Shown here one piece after another: positions 46,618 to 59,264 of a stretch of 64,000 nt of DNA. Source of the DNA: Candidatus Phycosocius bacilliformis (GTDB taxonomy: Bacteria; Pseudomonadota; Alphaproteobacteria; Caulobacterales; Aquidulcibacteraceae); the NCBI RefSeq assembly GCF_003112735.1, contig NZ_BFBR01000001.1:62001-126000 (forward strand), read 5' to 3'. Within the stretch, counting starts at the first letter, position 1. Each line of letters opens with the position of its first letter. The notes under the pieces were generated by a model, which did not search any database, was not told the DNA's origin, and was given only the letters and a program-made list of their open reading frames with translations. The position numbers were made by a program, and so were the translations under genes.

Positions 46618-47502
46618 ATGCCTTTGCATCACCTCTGCGAACCCGTTGAACTGGCCCCCGGCATCAGCGTGTGGGCAGAACGGGTTGTGCATGGGCCCAA
46701 GTCCACACGTCTCGACCGTTTTCCTCATTATCATGGGGTCGGTGAACTGGTGGTGTTCGATGAGGCCGCAGGATCATTCTGGCTCGACGGGGAAGAGGCC
46801 AGATTGGACCCACCCTGCTTGGTCTATGTCCCACCGATGTGCCACCATGATTATAATTTGGAACCGGGTCAAAAATCATGGACCCTGATCCAAATCGACC
46901 CGGCCATCATCGCTGATCTGGCCCACACCCTGCCCGAAATCGACCTGACGCACCCATTCGTTGGCGCACCAGACCGCATGCAGATGGAGCATATACGCAG
47001 TTTATGCAGTTTGTTGCTGCAGATTAGCCAAGCCACACCTCAGGCCAGTATTGTCATCAAAACGATTGAGCTGATCTTATGGCTGGCGGCTGCAACGCGG
47101 TCGACCTCCCCAACCTCTAAGGCCGGTCCAAAGCGCATCGCTTTGCCAGTTGATCGATTTCGCCCGGCTTTGGAAGCACTGCAGGCCGATCCGGCGCACG
47201 ATTGGTCTCTGGAGGATTTGGCCTCGCGCTGCCACATGTCAGCACCCTATTTTTCGCGCCGTTTCAGCGAGATCATGGGCATGAATCTGACTGCCTACAT
47301 CCGGGTTTATCGGCTACAATTGGCGGCGCGACGGCTGGTCCAGGGCCGAGAAGCCATCGGCCTGATTGCCCATGATGCAGGCTTTTCAAGCCCCGCCCAT
47401 TTTGCTTTTCAATTCAAGCAGCGTTTCGGTCTGACCCCGCGTGCTTATCGTCAAGCCGGTCAAACGCGAAGCCCGAACCCAGCCTTAAGGACACGTGCAT
47501 GA
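46618..47502 (+). CDS. AraC-family regulator of the amylase operon
   Basis: A protein of about 294 residues. An N-terminal cupin region ('RFPHYHGVGELVVFDEAAGS', 'VYVPPMCHHDY') is followed by two HTH motifs ('SLEDLASRCHMSAPYFSRRF' and 'IGLIAHDAGFSSPAHFAFQF'), ending in the usual 'FGLTPRAYR'. Start at 46618 was chosen because the cupin begins right after it; an upstream ATG at 46474 would add 48 residues. It overlaps the amylase start by four bases, so it is likely a local activator. Confidence 0.85.
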   Translation: MPLHHLCEPVELAPGISVWAERVVHGPKSTRLDRFPHYHGVGELVVFDEAAGSFWLDGEEARLDPPCLVYVPPMCHHDYNLEPGQKSWTLIQIDPAIIADLAHTLPEIDLTHPFVGAPDRMQMEHIRSLCSLLLQISQATPQASIVIKTIELILWLAAATRSTSPTSKAGPKRIALPVDRFRPALEALQADPAHDWSLEDLASRCHMSAPYFSRRFSEIMGMNLTAYIRVYRLQLAARRLVQGREAIGLIAHDAGFSSPAHFAFQFKQRFGLTPRAYRQAGQTRSPNPALRTRA

Positions 47503-50174
47503 AAGCAGCTTCATGGATGGCAAGCATCAGCCTGCAGGCTTTGTTTCTCACCGGATTGGTGCTCGCCCCAACCTACAGCTGGGCGGAAGCCAAAGACCAG
47601 ATTGCCCAAACCGGCGACCGTCAGGCCGTGGGCCCGTTGCACGTCCCCTCACCAGACTGGCGTGACCAGATCATTTATTTTGTCATGACTGACCGGTTCG
47701 ACGACGGCGACACGTCCAATAATGATCAGGGCTTTGGCGAATATGACCCGACCCAGCGTGGACGGTTTTCAGGTGGCGACCTTAAAGGCGTGCAAAAGCG
47801 GCTTGATTACATCCAAGGCCTCGGGGCCACTGCCGTATGGGTGACCCCGCCGGTTGAGAACCAATGGCTTGACCCAGCAACCGGCTATGGTGGCTATCAT
47901 GGCTATTGGGCCAGCAATCTAAAGAAGGTTGACCGGCATTTGGGCGACCTCAAGGATTATCAAAGCCTGTCACGCGCCCTACATGGCCGCGGCATGTATC
48001 TGGTGCAGGATATCGTGCTCAATCACATGGGCAATTTCTTCAATTACAGCACCGACTTTGACCCCGCAGACCCGGTGAAAAGCTATCGTCCTTTCACCAA
48101 TTCAGTGCCAATGCAGGCACCGACCCAATATCCGTTCTCGCTGAATGATCCCCGCCGGGCCGAGGATCGTGCCGCAGGTATTTATCATTGGACGCCTGAC
48201 ATCCAGGATCTGTCGGTCCGCCAGCAAGAACTGAATTATCAACTCAGCGGCTTGGATGATCTGAACACCGAGAATGCGCGTGTGCGACGGGCTTTGCGCG
48301 AGTCCTATGCCCATTGGATCAAGGCCGCCGGTGTGGACGCTTTCCGGGTAGACACGATTTTCTATGTGCCGCCGGAGCTGATGACAGACTTCCTCTATAG
48401 CAAGGACAAACAGGCTCCGGGCATTACCCATGTTGCCGCCCGCACCGGGCGGGACAATTTCCATGTCTTCGGCGAAGGCTTTGGCATGGACAAACGCTTT
48501 GATGACCGGGTGGCGCGCCGGATCAATGAATATCTTCAAGGTCCCAATGGGGAGGTGCGCACCCCCGGCATGATCAATTTCCCGCTTTATGGCACAGCGC
48601 TCGACGTCTTTGCCCGAGGTCGCCCGCCCGCAGAGCTGGCTTGGCGGATCGACACGATGATGGCGCTGCACCCCCGCCCCCATCTCATGCCGACCTTCCT
48701 CGATAATCATGACGTGGACCGCTTCTTGAGCGGGGGAACCGAAACCGGCCTGCGACAGGGCTTACTCATGTTGATGACCCTGCCCGGCATTCCCGTGATT
48801 TATTATGGCACCGAACAAGGCTTTACTGCCCAACGTGCGGCCATGTTCGCACAGGGCTGGGGCTCTGGCGGCCGCGATCATTTCGACACCAACAGCCCGC
48901 TTTATCGCTATATCGCCGGACTGACCCATTTGCGGCGTAGCAACACAGTCCTGTCACGCGGGACACCCAAAATTCTGGCCGGGGAGGCAGCCGGGGCCGG
49001 TACTTTGGCCTATATGATGCAAGATGGGCTGGAGCGTTTCCTGATTGCCATCAATACAGCCGATCATGAGGTCTTGGCCGATAATCTCGACATTGGGGCA
49101 GCGCCCGGCACTGTGCTGCAAGGCCTGTGGGCGATGACCGGTCAAGCCCCGCTTCTGGTGGTCGGTGAAAATCAGCGTTTGACGACCCGCCTGCCCGCGC
49201 ACAGCGGCTTTGTCTGGCGTGTAACCAAAGCCCCGCCCCTTCCGGTTAAGCCCGGGGCCATCGCCGTGACGCTTGCCCCATTATCGCGTGAGCCCATTAC
49301 CACCCCAAGCCTGATTGTCCGGGGGCAGGCAGCTCCGTCTGCCCGGCTAAAAATCGTGCTGGACGGCAATCTGGCCGCAGCGGTCGCGGTCACGGCCGAT
49401 GCGGAAGGCCGCTGGGATGCAGCACTCTCAACCGCGGCGATGACCGACGAGACCATCACCCACCGCCTGACGGCCTATGACGAAGCGCGCGGTCAGGCCT
49501 CGCCTGCCGAGACCTTCAAAGTTCGACCAAACTGGCGCTTGGCCACGCAAGTCAGCGATCCAGCCGGTGATGACACCGGCCCACCAGGGGCGGCCTATCA
49601 CTATCCGACCGACCCGAGTTTTGCCGCCCCCACCATGGATTTGCGCGGGCTTCGGGCCCTGACGGCAGGAGGGGCCTTGAAGCTTGAGATCGACATGGGC
49701 GCGATCAGTCAGGTGTGGAGTCCACAAAATGGGTTCGACCACCTCGCGCTGACCGGCTATATCCAAGTGCCGGACCAGACAAAGGCCGGGGCGCGTGTCA
49801 TGCCGTTACAACGCGGCGTGCTGCCCGATGACATGAGCTGGCATTATCGCTTCCGCATTCATGGTTGGAGCAATGCGCTCTTCAGTCATGATGGCGCAAG
49901 CCCGACCAATGAGGGGGCCAAATCAGGCCCCGCGCCATCAATCCAAGTCGATAAGGAGGCCAAGCGCATCACATTGACCTTCCCAGCGGCGGCTTTTGGC
50001 AATCTTGATACGCTCGATGGTGCCAAGCTCTATCTGACGACGTGGGACTATGATGCAGCCTATCGCAGCTTGGAACCCGCGGCAGGCGCCTATATTTTTG
50101 GCGGGGCCACGTCGGCCAGCGACCCCAAAATCATGGATGCAATCGGCCCAATTGTGATTGGGGGCTCAAAATAG
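47499..50174 (+). CDS. Exported GH13 alpha-amylase family protein
   Basis: An 891-residue protein with a signal peptide (hydrophobic [17 protein letters not shown] end). GH13 regions are clear: 'DIVLNHMGN' (I), nucleophile D285 in '[11 protein letters not shown]' (II), E326 in 'HVFGEGFG' (III) and D405 in '[10 protein letters not shown]' (IV). A beta-domain, an Ig-like insert near 600-680 and a glucodextranase-like C-terminal domain (from about 690) follow. It should degrade alpha-glucans in the periplasm or outside the cell. Its 3' end overlaps fhs by nine bases, convergent. Confidence 0.93.
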   Translation: MKAASWMASISLQALFLTGLVLAPTYSWAEAKDQIAQTGDRQAVGPLHVPSPDWRDQIIYFVMTDRFDDGDTSNNDQGFGEYDPTQRGRFSGGDLKGVQKRLDYIQGLGATAVWVTPPVENQWLDPATGYGGYHGYWASNLKKVDRHLGDLKDYQSLSRALHGRGMYLVQDIVLNHMGNFFNYSTDFDPADPVKSYRPFTNSVPMQAPTQYPFSLNDPRRAEDRAAGIYHWTPDIQDLSVRQQELNYQLSGLDDLNTENARVRRALRESYAHWIKAAGVDAFRVDTIFYVPPELMTDFLYSKDKQAPGITHVAARTGRDNFHVFGEGFGMDKRFDDRVARRINEYLQGPNGEVRTPGMINFPLYGTALDVFARGRPPAELAWRIDTMMALHPRPHLMPTFLDNHDVDRFLSGGTETGLRQGLLMLMTLPGIPVIYYGTEQGFTAQRAAMFAQGWGSGGRDHFDTNSPLYRYIAGLTHLRRSNTVLSRGTPKILAGEAAGAGTLAYMMQDGLERFLIAINTADHEVLADNLDIGAAPGTVLQGLWAMTGQAPLLVVGENQRLTTRLPAHSGFVWRVTKAPPLPVKPGAIAVTLAPLSREPITTPSLIVRGQAAPSARLKIVLDGNLAAAVAVTADAEGRWDAALSTAAMTDETITHRLTAYDEARGQASPAETFKVRPNWRLATQVSDPAGDDTGPPGAAYHYPTDPSFAAPTMDLRGLRALTAGGALKLEIDMGAISQVWSPQNGFDHLALTGYIQVPDQTKAGARVMPLQRGVLPDDMSWHYRFRIHGWSNALFSHDGASPTNEGAKSGPAPSIQVDKEAKRITLTFPAAAFGNLDTLDGAKLYLTTWDYDAAYRSLEPAAGAYIFGGATSASDPKIMDAIGPIVIGGSK

Positions 50175-51830
50175 GCCTTTGATCTGTCCGTCGGCAGTGA
50201 CCCCAATGGCCTCGGCAGCAGGAATGCGGGGCAGACCCGGCATGGTCATGATGTCACCGCACAGGGCCACCACAAAGCCTGCCCCCGCACATAGTCTGAC
50301 ATCGCGCACCTGCACCACATGGCCTTGGGCAGCACCCAGGCGGGCTGGATCGGTGGAAAAGCTATATTGGGTCTTGGCCATGCAGACGGGTAGGTCGCCA
50401 AAGCCTGCCCCTTGCCAGCGGGCCAGCTTGGTCAAGGCGATTTTGTCGAACGCCACCTCACCGGCCCGGTAGATGGTGCGTGCCACAGTCTCAATCTTGT
50501 CTTTGAGGGGCAGTCCGTCGGCATAAAGCGGCGTGAATGGCCCGCCAGACTGGCCCACCAGTGCCACCACAGCCTCTGCCAATTCTTGGGTGCCTGCCCC
50601 GCCGTCTGCCCAGTGGCGACAGAGAATGGCGCGGGTGCCATGGGCCGCGACAAAGGCGTCAACTTCGGCAATTTCCTCAGCGCGGTCTTGGCTGAAATGA
50701 TTGATGGCAACCACCACCGGCACCCCAAAGCCAGCCAAATTCTCCAGATGTTGGCCCAGATTGGTGCAGCCGCGCCGGAGGGCGTCAAGATCGGCCTTCG
50801 CCAAATCGGCCTTTGCCAGACCGCCATTCATCTTGAGCGAACGAATGGTTGCCACCAGCACAACGGCTTTTGGCGACAGGCCGGCTTTACGGCACTTGAT
50901 GTTGAAGAATTTCTCCGCACCCAGGTCGGCCCCGAAGCCTGCCTCGGTAACCACATAATCGGCGTGCGCCAAGGCCGTTTGGGTGGCGATCACGCTGTTG
51001 CAGCCATGGGCAATATTGGCAAAGGGCCCGCCATGAATCAAAGCGGGCGTACCTTCCAGAGTCTGGACCAGATTGGGTTCAAACGCCTCCTTCAAAAGCG
51101 CCGTCATCGCGCCATCGGCCTGCAGGTCAGCACAGGTCACCGGGCTGTGGTCCTTGCGGTACGCCACGATGATGGCCCCAAGCCTTGTTTGCAGATCAGC
51201 CAGATCACGCGCCAGACAAAAAATGGCCATGACCTCGGAGGCGACCGTGATATCAAAACCTGATTCCAGCGCCTGTCCATGGCCACCAAGCCCCGTCACA
51301 ATCTGGCGCAAGGCGCGGTCATTCATGTCCATCACCCGGCGCCACACCACTTTGCGCGGATCAATGCCAAGACTGTTGCCCCAGTAGAGATGGTTGTCCA
51401 CCATTGCCGCTAACAGATTATGCGCCGCCGTGATGGCGTGGAAGTCACCGGTGAAATGTAGATTGATGTCATCCATCGGAATGACTTGGGCATGCCCACC
51501 CCCTGTGGCCCCGCCCTTCTGCCCAAAGCAAGGGCCGAGGGAGGGCTCTCGCAAGCAAATGGCCGTTTTCTTGCCCAAGCGCGCCAGTCCGTCACCCAAG
51601 CCGATGGTTGTGGTGGTCTTGCCTTCCCCAGCGGGTGTGGGGCTCATGGCGGTGACCAGAATCAGAGCCCCTGTGTGGCCTGTGCTGACCTGATGCAGGC
51701 GGGCGGTGTCAATCTTGGCCTTTGCCCGCCCATAGGCCATGACAGCACCAGCCGGAATTCCGATGCGGGCGGCAACGTCTGACAGGGGTTGAGGCCGGGC
51801 CGCCTGGGCAATGGCAAGATCATCCAACAT
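50166..51830 (-). CDS. fhs: Formate-tetrahydrofolate ligase
   Basis: A 554-residue protein matching Fhs along its length: ATP-binding '[20 protein letters not shown]', '[20 protein letters not shown]', '[15 protein letters not shown]' and '[20 protein letters not shown]'. It makes 10-formyl-THF from formate, THF and ATP in the cytosol. The ATG at 51830 has GGGGGAG eight bases upstream; an in-frame start six codons earlier lacks support. Confidence 0.97.
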   Translation of the reverse strand: MLDDLAIAQAARPQPLSDVAARIGIPAGAVMAYGRAKAKIDTARLHQVSTGHTGALILVTAMSPTPAGEGKTTTTIGLGDGLARLGKKTAICLREPSLGPCFGQKGGATGGGHAQVIPMDDINLHFTGDFHAITAAHNLLAAMVDNHLYWGNSLGIDPRKVVWRRVMDMNDRALRQIVTGLGGHGQALESGFDITVASEVMAIFCLARDLADLQTRLGAIIVAYRKDHSPVTCADLQADGAMTALLKEAFEPNLVQTLEGTPALIHGGPFANIAHGCNSVIATQTALAHADYVVTEAGFGADLGAEKFFNIKCRKAGLSPKAVVLVATIRSLKMNGGLAKADLAKADLDALRRGCTNLGQHLENLAGFGVPVVVAINHFSQDRAEEIAEVDAFVAAHGTRAILCRHWADGGAGTQELAEAVVALVGQSGGPFTPLYADGLPLKDKIETVARTIYRAGEVAFDKIALTKLARWQGAGFGDLPVCMAKTQYSFSTDPARLGAAQGHVVQVRDVRLCAGAGFVVALCGDIMTMPGLPRIPAAEAIGVTADGQIKGLF

Positions 51831-51931
51831 CAAAACTCCCCCACGCAAGCCTCGTGGCAGGCTCGCTACGGGGTTTTAAGCTGTGTTGTAAAGCCAGATT
51901 GGGACAAGCTGGCTGCGCCATGGTCAAGCGA

Positions 51932-52396
51932 CTATAGGATTTCGAAAATCTGATAGACCACACCACCGGGCGCTTGCTCGCCCACACCGACGCCAATCAT
52001 GTCGTTCAGCCAGTCATAGGCAGCAGCCCCGGTTTCAAACCGTGTGATGGTGCGCAGATTAAAGGCCTCCGGGGCAATGACCTCACCGCGCTTAAAGCGT
52101 GTCATGTCGGCCGGATTTGTGCGCAAGGCCCCTTGATAGGTCAGATAGATCAGCGCGTGATCGTGGGTCTTGAGTGTCACGCGCACATCCACCAGCATGC
52201 GATCCTCGCCGCGATAAAGCGCCCAGTCTGCCCCGCCAGGAAGGACGTGACCTGTCAGACGCGGCCCTTCAAACTGACCACCTGTGATCGGTGCAACCAA
52301 GCGGGTGCCCGCCGATGTGGTGCCGATCCGAGCCATCTGGGCAAAATCGACTTCAAGACGCAAACGTGTCAAAAACTGGCTGTTGAGATGTGTCAT
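51932..52396 (-). CDS. DUF3237 family protein
   Basis: A 154-residue beta-barrel-like protein with the DUF3237 pattern: 'GTRLVAPITGGQFEGPRLTG', 'LPGGADWALYR', 'LVDVRVTLKTHDHALIYLTY' and 'YDWLNDMIGVGVGEQ'. The function of the family is unknown. The start at 52396 matches family length; earlier in-frame residues have no conserved features. Confidence 0.85.
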   Translation of the reverse strand: MTHLNSQFLTRLRLEVDFAQMARIGTTSAGTRLVAPITGGQFEGPRLTGHVLPGGADWALYRGEDRMLVDVRVTLKTHDHALIYLTYQGALRTNPADMTRFKRGEVIAPEAFNLRTITRFETGAAAYDWLNDMIGVGVGEQAPGGVVYQIFEIL

Positions 52397-52458
52397 ACAA
52401 TGCCCCAAGGCGTGCGCCAAAGCCACGACGTCGCGGCTTTGGCTGAAATGGGGCGTGA

Positions 52459-52854
52459 TCAGCCCAGAAGCAAGCTGACCACAATCATGCCGAGGCCGAT
52501 GGTTGACCCGATCCAAACCAGTGAGCGGATGTTCTTCACACCATAGGCATAAAGCGGCACATAAATGACCCGGCCGATGAGATAAATCTGGGCTCCCAGA
52601 ATTGTGATGGTGTTTTCTTTTCCTGCTGCCACAGCAATCAGAACCGCGGCGATAAACAATGGCAGGGTCTCGTAGAGATTATCCTGCGCCCGGCGCAGCC
52701 GTTCGGCCATAGGTGACAGTGGCGGCATCGCCTCATCGCGCGCACCCATATTCCACTTCAAGCCATATTGGCCAGTGCGGGCAATATCAAACAGCAAGAT
52801 CTGAACAAAGGCCAGAACAAGTGTCCATGCTAGAATGGTCAAAAGCGGTGTCAT
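52459..52854 (-). CDS. MAPEG family membrane protein
   Basis: A 131-residue protein with four membrane helices ('LLTILAWTLVLAFVQILLF', 'LPLFIAAVLIAVAAG', 'IYLIGRVIYVPLYAYG' and 'VWIGSTIGLGMIVVSLLL') and the conserved polar 'RAQDNLYETLPLF' motif. MAPEG enzymes conjugate glutathione or process hydrophobic substrates in the membrane. The bacterial group is poorly characterised. Confidence 0.9.
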   Translation of the reverse strand: MTPLLTILAWTLVLAFVQILLFDIARTGQYGLKWNMGARDEAMPPLSPMAERLRRAQDNLYETLPLFIAAVLIAVAAGKENTITILGAQIYLIGRVIYVPLYAYGVKNIRSLVWIGSTIGLGMIVVSLLLG

Positions 52855-53059
52855 TTTTGGTTTTTCCTCCCCTGTCGCCCGAAGAATCCCAGGCGGCGCG
52901 ACGGATTGGACGGCAAGGCTGCATCGGGGTCAAGTCAGTGCACGCACCGCGCGATCATCCCCAGCCTGTCCACATGACCCGTCACTTCACGACGAAATCG
53001 GACGTTTTAGCCTGCGAGGCGATCTTGATTTCGAACAAAACAGGAACATACTAGAGAAC

Positions 53060-53278
53060 ATGGTTGCCCGTTCCTATCATGGCCTGACGGCCCCCGACGA
53101 AGAATTTGAACGTCTGCGCGCGTATCGAGATCATTTGCTGCGTATGGCGCAAGCCTATCGACCCGGTGGGGCTGAGTATATGGCGTTGTCGCGCGCCGTG
53201 ATGGCGCTGGATGAGGCCGCGGGTGTGGTGATGAACCGGCCCGGCTTTTATCAAAGCCCTTTGCACCGAACCGTTTAA
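53060..53278 (+). CDS. Small hypothetical protein (72 aa)
   Basis: A 72-residue soluble protein, mostly helical ('DEEFERLRAYRDHLLRMAQA', 'YMALSRAVMALDEAAGVVM'), with a polar C-terminus. A weak AGAG lies before the ATG at 53060. In-frame upstream sequence from 52835 is low quality and opposes the MAPEG gene. Not recognised. It sits 123 bases before katG. Confidence 0.55.
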   Translation: MVARSYHGLTAPDEEFERLRAYRDHLLRMAQAYRPGGAEYMALSRAVMALDEAAGVVMNRPGFYQSPLHRTV

Positions 53279-53298
53279 CCCCGGCAACAAGCGATGAC

Positions 53299-53335
53299 AT
53301 AGATAAATCTTATTGAAATGTGTTTTATAATTGAT
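53299..53335 (+). promoter_or_regulatory. OxyR-like element before katG
   Basis: ATAG-N7-TTAT-N7-TGTT-N7-TGAT follows the spacing of the OxyR pattern (four tetranucleotides every 11 bases). Only the first two match the consensus well. It lies 67 bases before the katG start. No oxyR gene is in the window, so this is suggestive only. Confidence 0.35.
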
Positions 53336-53389
53336 TGGACCAATGTTACACCCCATCCTAAGCTCCTCTCCAGTGTTCACAGCCAGTGA

Positions 53390-55606
<2,217 letters not shown>

Positions 55607-55627
55607 TCAAATCCCATCTTGACCCTG

Positions 55628-55662
55628 CGGCCCGCCCTGCCTTTGGCTGTGGCGGGCCGTTT
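55628..55662 (+). terminator. Terminator after katG
   Basis: CGGCCCGCC and GGCGGGCCG form a perfect 9-bp stem with a 14-base loop, followed by TTTG. It starts 22 bases after the katG stop. Confidence 0.7.
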
Positions 55663-55751
55663 GCCATGCAAGTAGGCCCGCATAGCTGCTTGTGTGCGTC
55701 ACAGATTTGGTTGATCGTAGCCCCAAGCAATAAAAACTGGGAGCGACGCGT

Positions 55752-57242
55752 ATGGACCATTCAACCCCGATCGTCATCATTGGTGCAGGTCTTGGAGGGC
55801 TGGCCGCCGCCATACAATTAAAACAGGCCGGCTATCATAACCTGCGCATCCTCGAAAAGGATGGCAAAGTGGGGGGAACCTGGGCGCAAAATACCTATCC
55901 CGGTTGTTCGTGCGACGTGCCGGTTGTGCTTTATCAATATAGTTTTGCCCCGGCGATCCATTGGACCAATACCTATCCAAGCTCTGCAGAACTACAGGCC
56001 TATTGCGAACAATTGGTGGCCCAATTCGACTTGGGACCACTTCTGTCGCTGGCAACCGAGGCCATATCCGCCATCTGGCAGGCTGACTCACACGCATGGA
56101 CCATCACGACCAAACAGGGTGAGACCTTACAGGCCGGGGCTATTATTTCCGCATTGGGCCAGCTCAATCGCCCCGCCATCCCGGCATTGCCCGGCCAGGA
56201 CATCTTCGCCGGGGCCAGCATGCATTCAGCGGCCTGGGACCACACCGTCGATCTTGCCGGCAAGAAAGTCGGCGTGATTGGTTCAGCCGCCAGTGCGGTC
56301 CAGCTCATTCCTGAAGTTGCTCAGGTGGCAGGCAAGCTTGTAGTGTTTCAGCGATCAGCCAATTACATCGGCCCACGCGGCGACCGTGAAATCCCGGCCA
56401 GCGAAGTCGCTTTATTGATGAGCAATCCCGCTGCAGCCATGGATATTGGCGCACGCAACCGCGCTTTGGTCTTTGATACCGCCGACACTTTCTTCTGGCA
56501 GGCCTTTAGTTGGACACCCGAAGGCCGGGCAGCCTATGGCGAGGTTGCGCGCCGCCATCTGGAAAGCCAAATCGCCGACCCAGACTTGCGCGCGAAATTG
56601 ACACCGGATTATCCAGTCGGCTGCAAGCGCTTTTTGTTCACCGACACGTATTATCCCGCGCTGACCTTGCCCCATGTCACGCTTGAAACAGCCCGCATCG
56701 AACAGCTGACCGCCAACGGCATCACAGTGACCGGAGGGGTCCACCATGATCTTGATGTCATCATTTATGCCACAGGGTTTGAAACCACGGGCTGGCACTG
56801 GAGCCTTGATGTTGTCGGCGATCATGGCCAACGTCTGGCCGATCAATGGGCCGATGGGCCCGAGGCCTATCTGGGAATCACCACAGCCCATTTTCCAAAC
56901 TTCTTCATGCTCTATGGGCCTCATACCAATCTGGGCCACAATTCCATTACCTATATGATGGAGCGTCAGATCGACTATATCAAAGCCGTGCTCGACGGGA
57001 TGGCCGCGCGGCAGGTCGATGTGGCCACCGTGACAGAAGATGCCCAAGCCCGCTTCCTGCTCGGCCTACAAGATCGGCTGTCCGCGACCGTCTGGGCAGA
57101 TCCGGCGTGTAATTCCTGGTATAAGAATGATCAGGGTAAAATCACCCAGAATTGGGGTGGTAATTGTCGCGACTATGCCGATGCCGTCAGAGATGTTGTG
57201 TGGTCCGATTACACACTCGAACAAGGCAATAAATCGGCATGA
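55752..57242 (+). CDS. Flavin monooxygenase, Baeyer-Villiger type
   Basis: A 496-residue protein with an FAD-binding 'IVIIGAGLGGLAAAIQL', the motif F-x-G-x3-H-x3-W-D ('FAGASMHSAAWD', near residue 155), a second dinucleotide site 'KKVGVIGSAASAVQLIPEV' and 'DVIIYATGFETT'. This combination marks class B flavoprotein monooxygenases that use NADPH and oxygen to oxidise ketones or heteroatoms. Substrate unknown. It stands alone between two terminators. Confidence 0.88.
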   Translation: MDHSTPIVIIGAGLGGLAAAIQLKQAGYHNLRILEKDGKVGGTWAQNTYPGCSCDVPVVLYQYSFAPAIHWTNTYPSSAELQAYCEQLVAQFDLGPLLSLATEAISAIWQADSHAWTITTKQGETLQAGAIISALGQLNRPAIPALPGQDIFAGASMHSAAWDHTVDLAGKKVGVIGSAASAVQLIPEVAQVAGKLVVFQRSANYIGPRGDREIPASEVALLMSNPAAAMDIGARNRALVFDTADTFFWQAFSWTPEGRAAYGEVARRHLESQIADPDLRAKLTPDYPVGCKRFLFTDTYYPALTLPHVTLETARIEQLTANGITVTGGVHHDLDVIIYATGFETTGWHWSLDVVGDHGQRLADQWADGPEAYLGITTAHFPNFFMLYGPHTNLGHNSITYMMERQIDYIKAVLDGMAARQVDVATVTEDAQARFLLGLQDRLSATVWADPACNSWYKNDQGKITQNWGGNCRDYADAVRDVVWSDYTLEQGNKSA

Positions 57243-57268
57243 TTGCTGCAACAATGAGTCCAAACCAC

Positions 57269-57399
57269 TTGACAGAAAGGTGACAGATTGTCACACAAAA
57301 GGGGCTTGGACTTCGGTCCGGCGGCGTTTCGGGGAGGAGACGCCCTTTCTGGCTCTCGCAAGAGGGTGGCCGCGCCTAGCCATGGCGCGGCCTTTTTTT
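57269..57399 (+). ncRNA. Candidate small RNA with four stem-loops
   Basis: A perfect -35 TTGACA (57269-57274) is followed by a GTGACA-GAT-TGTCAC palindrome (57280-57294). Then come four consecutive hairpins: GGAC-TTCG-GTCC (57308-57319), GGCGTTTC/GAGACGCC around a GGGGAG loop (57323-57344), CTCT-CGCA-AGAG (57353-57364), and GGCCGCGCC/GGCGCGGCC followed by seven T (57368-57399). A transcript starting near 57301 would be about 99 bases. No protein frame fits. The purine-rich loop could pair with CU-rich mRNA. The rest of the gap to 57615 shows no clear gene. Family unknown. Confidence 0.55.
57368..57399 (+). terminator. Strong rho-independent terminator
   Basis: A perfect 9-bp GC stem (GGCCGCGCC/GGCGCGGCC) with a 7-base loop and TTTTTTT. 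It lies about 125 bases after the monooxygenase stop, so it could also end that mRNA, but it fits best as the end of the small RNA candidate. Confidence 0.92.
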
Positions 57400-57615
57400 A
57401 TCCTCATGTCAGCTTAGAAACGCTCCGGCGGCCAGCACCTACGTCCGATTTTGACGGCGGAACCCGATAGTCTGAGGGGTGACAGGGCTGGGGCCAGCTT
57501 GCTTGAGGCTCCTGCAGAGTCAGAACACACTGATCCTGATGGCTGGGTCGATCCAACAATCATCCAGACCGCGCAGGCTTTCTCACCACGATCATAGTGC
57601 AAGGATATTGATTCC

Positions 57616-59163
57616 ATGACCCCCGCCTCTGGCCCTGCCTCTGCGTCGCCTGACACTTGGATCCTGCTGGCACTGCTGGGTCTTTATGCATTGATCGCGG
57701 TGGTCAGCGTCTATTTTGCCCTGACCCGATCCAACCGGCCGATGAACCAGCTGGCGCGGCGGATCGAAGACATGAATGTGCGCTTTGGCGATTACCGTCA
57801 GGACTTGCAATCGGGCTTAAACAGCCTGCGCGAAGAAGCCGGACGGCAAAGTGCGCAAGCGCGGGAGGAAATGGCCAGTCGGATGGCTGGCATCTCTCAA
57901 GACCTCCAGCGCATGATTGATCTGATGGCCGCTGCCCAGCGTGAGCGGCTGGATGGCTTCAGTACCAGTCTGGCGGAATATCGCGCGGCCTCTGGGGAAG
58001 AAAGTCGTGCTCTGCGCGAAGAGGTCAATAAGGCTATTGCCACATTATCGACGACACTGGTCGAGGGCATGACCGCCCAAGGCCGGTCACAGGCGGAGGG
58101 TCTTGCCAAGGCCCAGACCCAAATCAAGGAAATGATGGAGGCCAATGACCGCACGGCATTGGCGCTGCGCCAGACCGTGGAAGGCCGCCTCGATGTCTTG
58201 CGGCAGGAAAACGAAGCCAAGCTCGAGCAGATGCGGGTTACGGTGGATGAGAAGCTGCAAGGCACGTTGGAACAGCGGCTGGGGGCGTCCTTCACCCAAG
58301 TGAATGAGCAATTGGAGCGGGTTTTCAAATCGGTGGGCGAAATGCAGACCATTGCCACCGGTGTGGGCGATCTCAAACGTGTCCTGACCAATGTGAAGGC
58401 GCGTGGCACGTGGGGTGAAGCCACTTTGGGCATGTTGTTGGAACAGGCCATGAGCCAGGAACAATATGCCGAAAATGTTGAGGTGAAGCCCGGTAGCAAC
58501 CAGCGGGTGGAGTTTGCCATTCGCCTGCCCAATGACGGGGCCACACCGGTTTGGCTGCCGATCGACGCCAAGCTGCCAGTGGAAGATTACGAGCGTTTGG
58601 TCGATGCGTCGGAACGGGCCGATACTACCGGGGTCGAGGCGGCTCAAAAGGGGCTGGAAAAAGCCATTCGTATCGCAGCCAAAGACATTTCCGACAAATA
58701 TATTGCCCCACCGCATACGACAGATTTTGCGATTATGTTCTTGCCGACAGAGGGCCTGTTTGCCGAGGTCGTCCGCCGCCCCGGATTGGTCGACAGCCTG
58801 CAGCGGGAGTTCAAAGTGCTGGTCTCTGGCCCCACCACACTGATGGCAACCTTGACCAGTCTGCGTATGGGTTTCCGCACCTTGGCCATTCAGCAGCGCT
58901 CAAGCGAAGTCTGGCAGGTGCTGAGCAAGGTCAAACAGGAATTTGAGAAGTTTGGCGGTGTGTTGAAAAAAGTCGAAGATAAGCTGGATCAGGCCAAGTC
59001 TGTAGTCCAGCAGGCCCGCACGCGCGAGAATGTACTGGGCCGACAGCTCCGCGCTGTTGAGACATTACCCGGCAGCGCCCCGGTTGCCGGCCTGACATTG
59101 GGCGGCCCGCAAGACCTGCTCGATGATTTGCTGGATGAGGGGGAGGCTGACGATCCGGCCTAA
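57616..59163 (+). CDS. rmuC: DNA recombination protein RmuC
   Basis: A 515-residue protein with an N-terminal membrane helix (WILLALLGLYALIAVVSVYF), a long coiled coil (residues 40-240) and the RmuC nuclease-like domain: 'KRVLTNVKARGTWGEATLGM', 'LPIDAKLPVEDYERLVDA' and 'FAIMFLPTEGLFAEV'. RmuC limits inversions at short repeats and affects DNA damage outcomes. It stands alone and ends before a bidirectional terminator. Confidence 0.95.
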   Translation: MTPASGPASASPDTWILLALLGLYALIAVVSVYFALTRSNRPMNQLARRIEDMNVRFGDYRQDLQSGLNSLREEAGRQSAQAREEMASRMAGISQDLQRMIDLMAAAQRERLDGFSTSLAEYRAASGEESRALREEVNKAIATLSTTLVEGMTAQGRSQAEGLAKAQTQIKEMMEANDRTALALRQTVEGRLDVLRQENEAKLEQMRVTVDEKLQGTLEQRLGASFTQVNEQLERVFKSVGEMQTIATGVGDLKRVLTNVKARGTWGEATLGMLLEQAMSQEQYAENVEVKPGSNQRVEFAIRLPNDGATPVWLPIDAKLPVEDYERLVDASERADTTGVEAAQKGLEKAIRIAAKDISDKYIAPPHTTDFAIMFLPTEGLFAEVVRRPGLVDSLQREFKVLVSGPTTLMATLTSLRMGFRTLAIQQRSSEVWQVLSKVKQEFEKFGGVLKKVEDKLDQAKSVVQQARTRENVLGRQLRAVETLPGSAPVAGLTLGGPQDLLDDLLDEGEADDPA

Positions 59164-59212
59164 GCGGTTTGCGTCCTAGGCCGGCAAGCCAGCCAGCGGA
59201 AGGCAAAAAAGA

Positions 59213-59243
59213 AAAAGCCCGCCGACAGGATCGGCGGGCTTTT
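59213..59243. terminator. Bidirectional terminator between rmuC and the BI-1 gene
   Basis: AAAAGCCCGCCGA and TCGGCGGGCTTTT form a 13-bp perfect stem with a 5-base loop, A-run on one side and T-run on the other. Serves the convergent rmuC and BI-1 genes. Confidence 0.93.
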
Positions 59244-59264
59244 GAGTAGAATGGAGGTTTGAGA

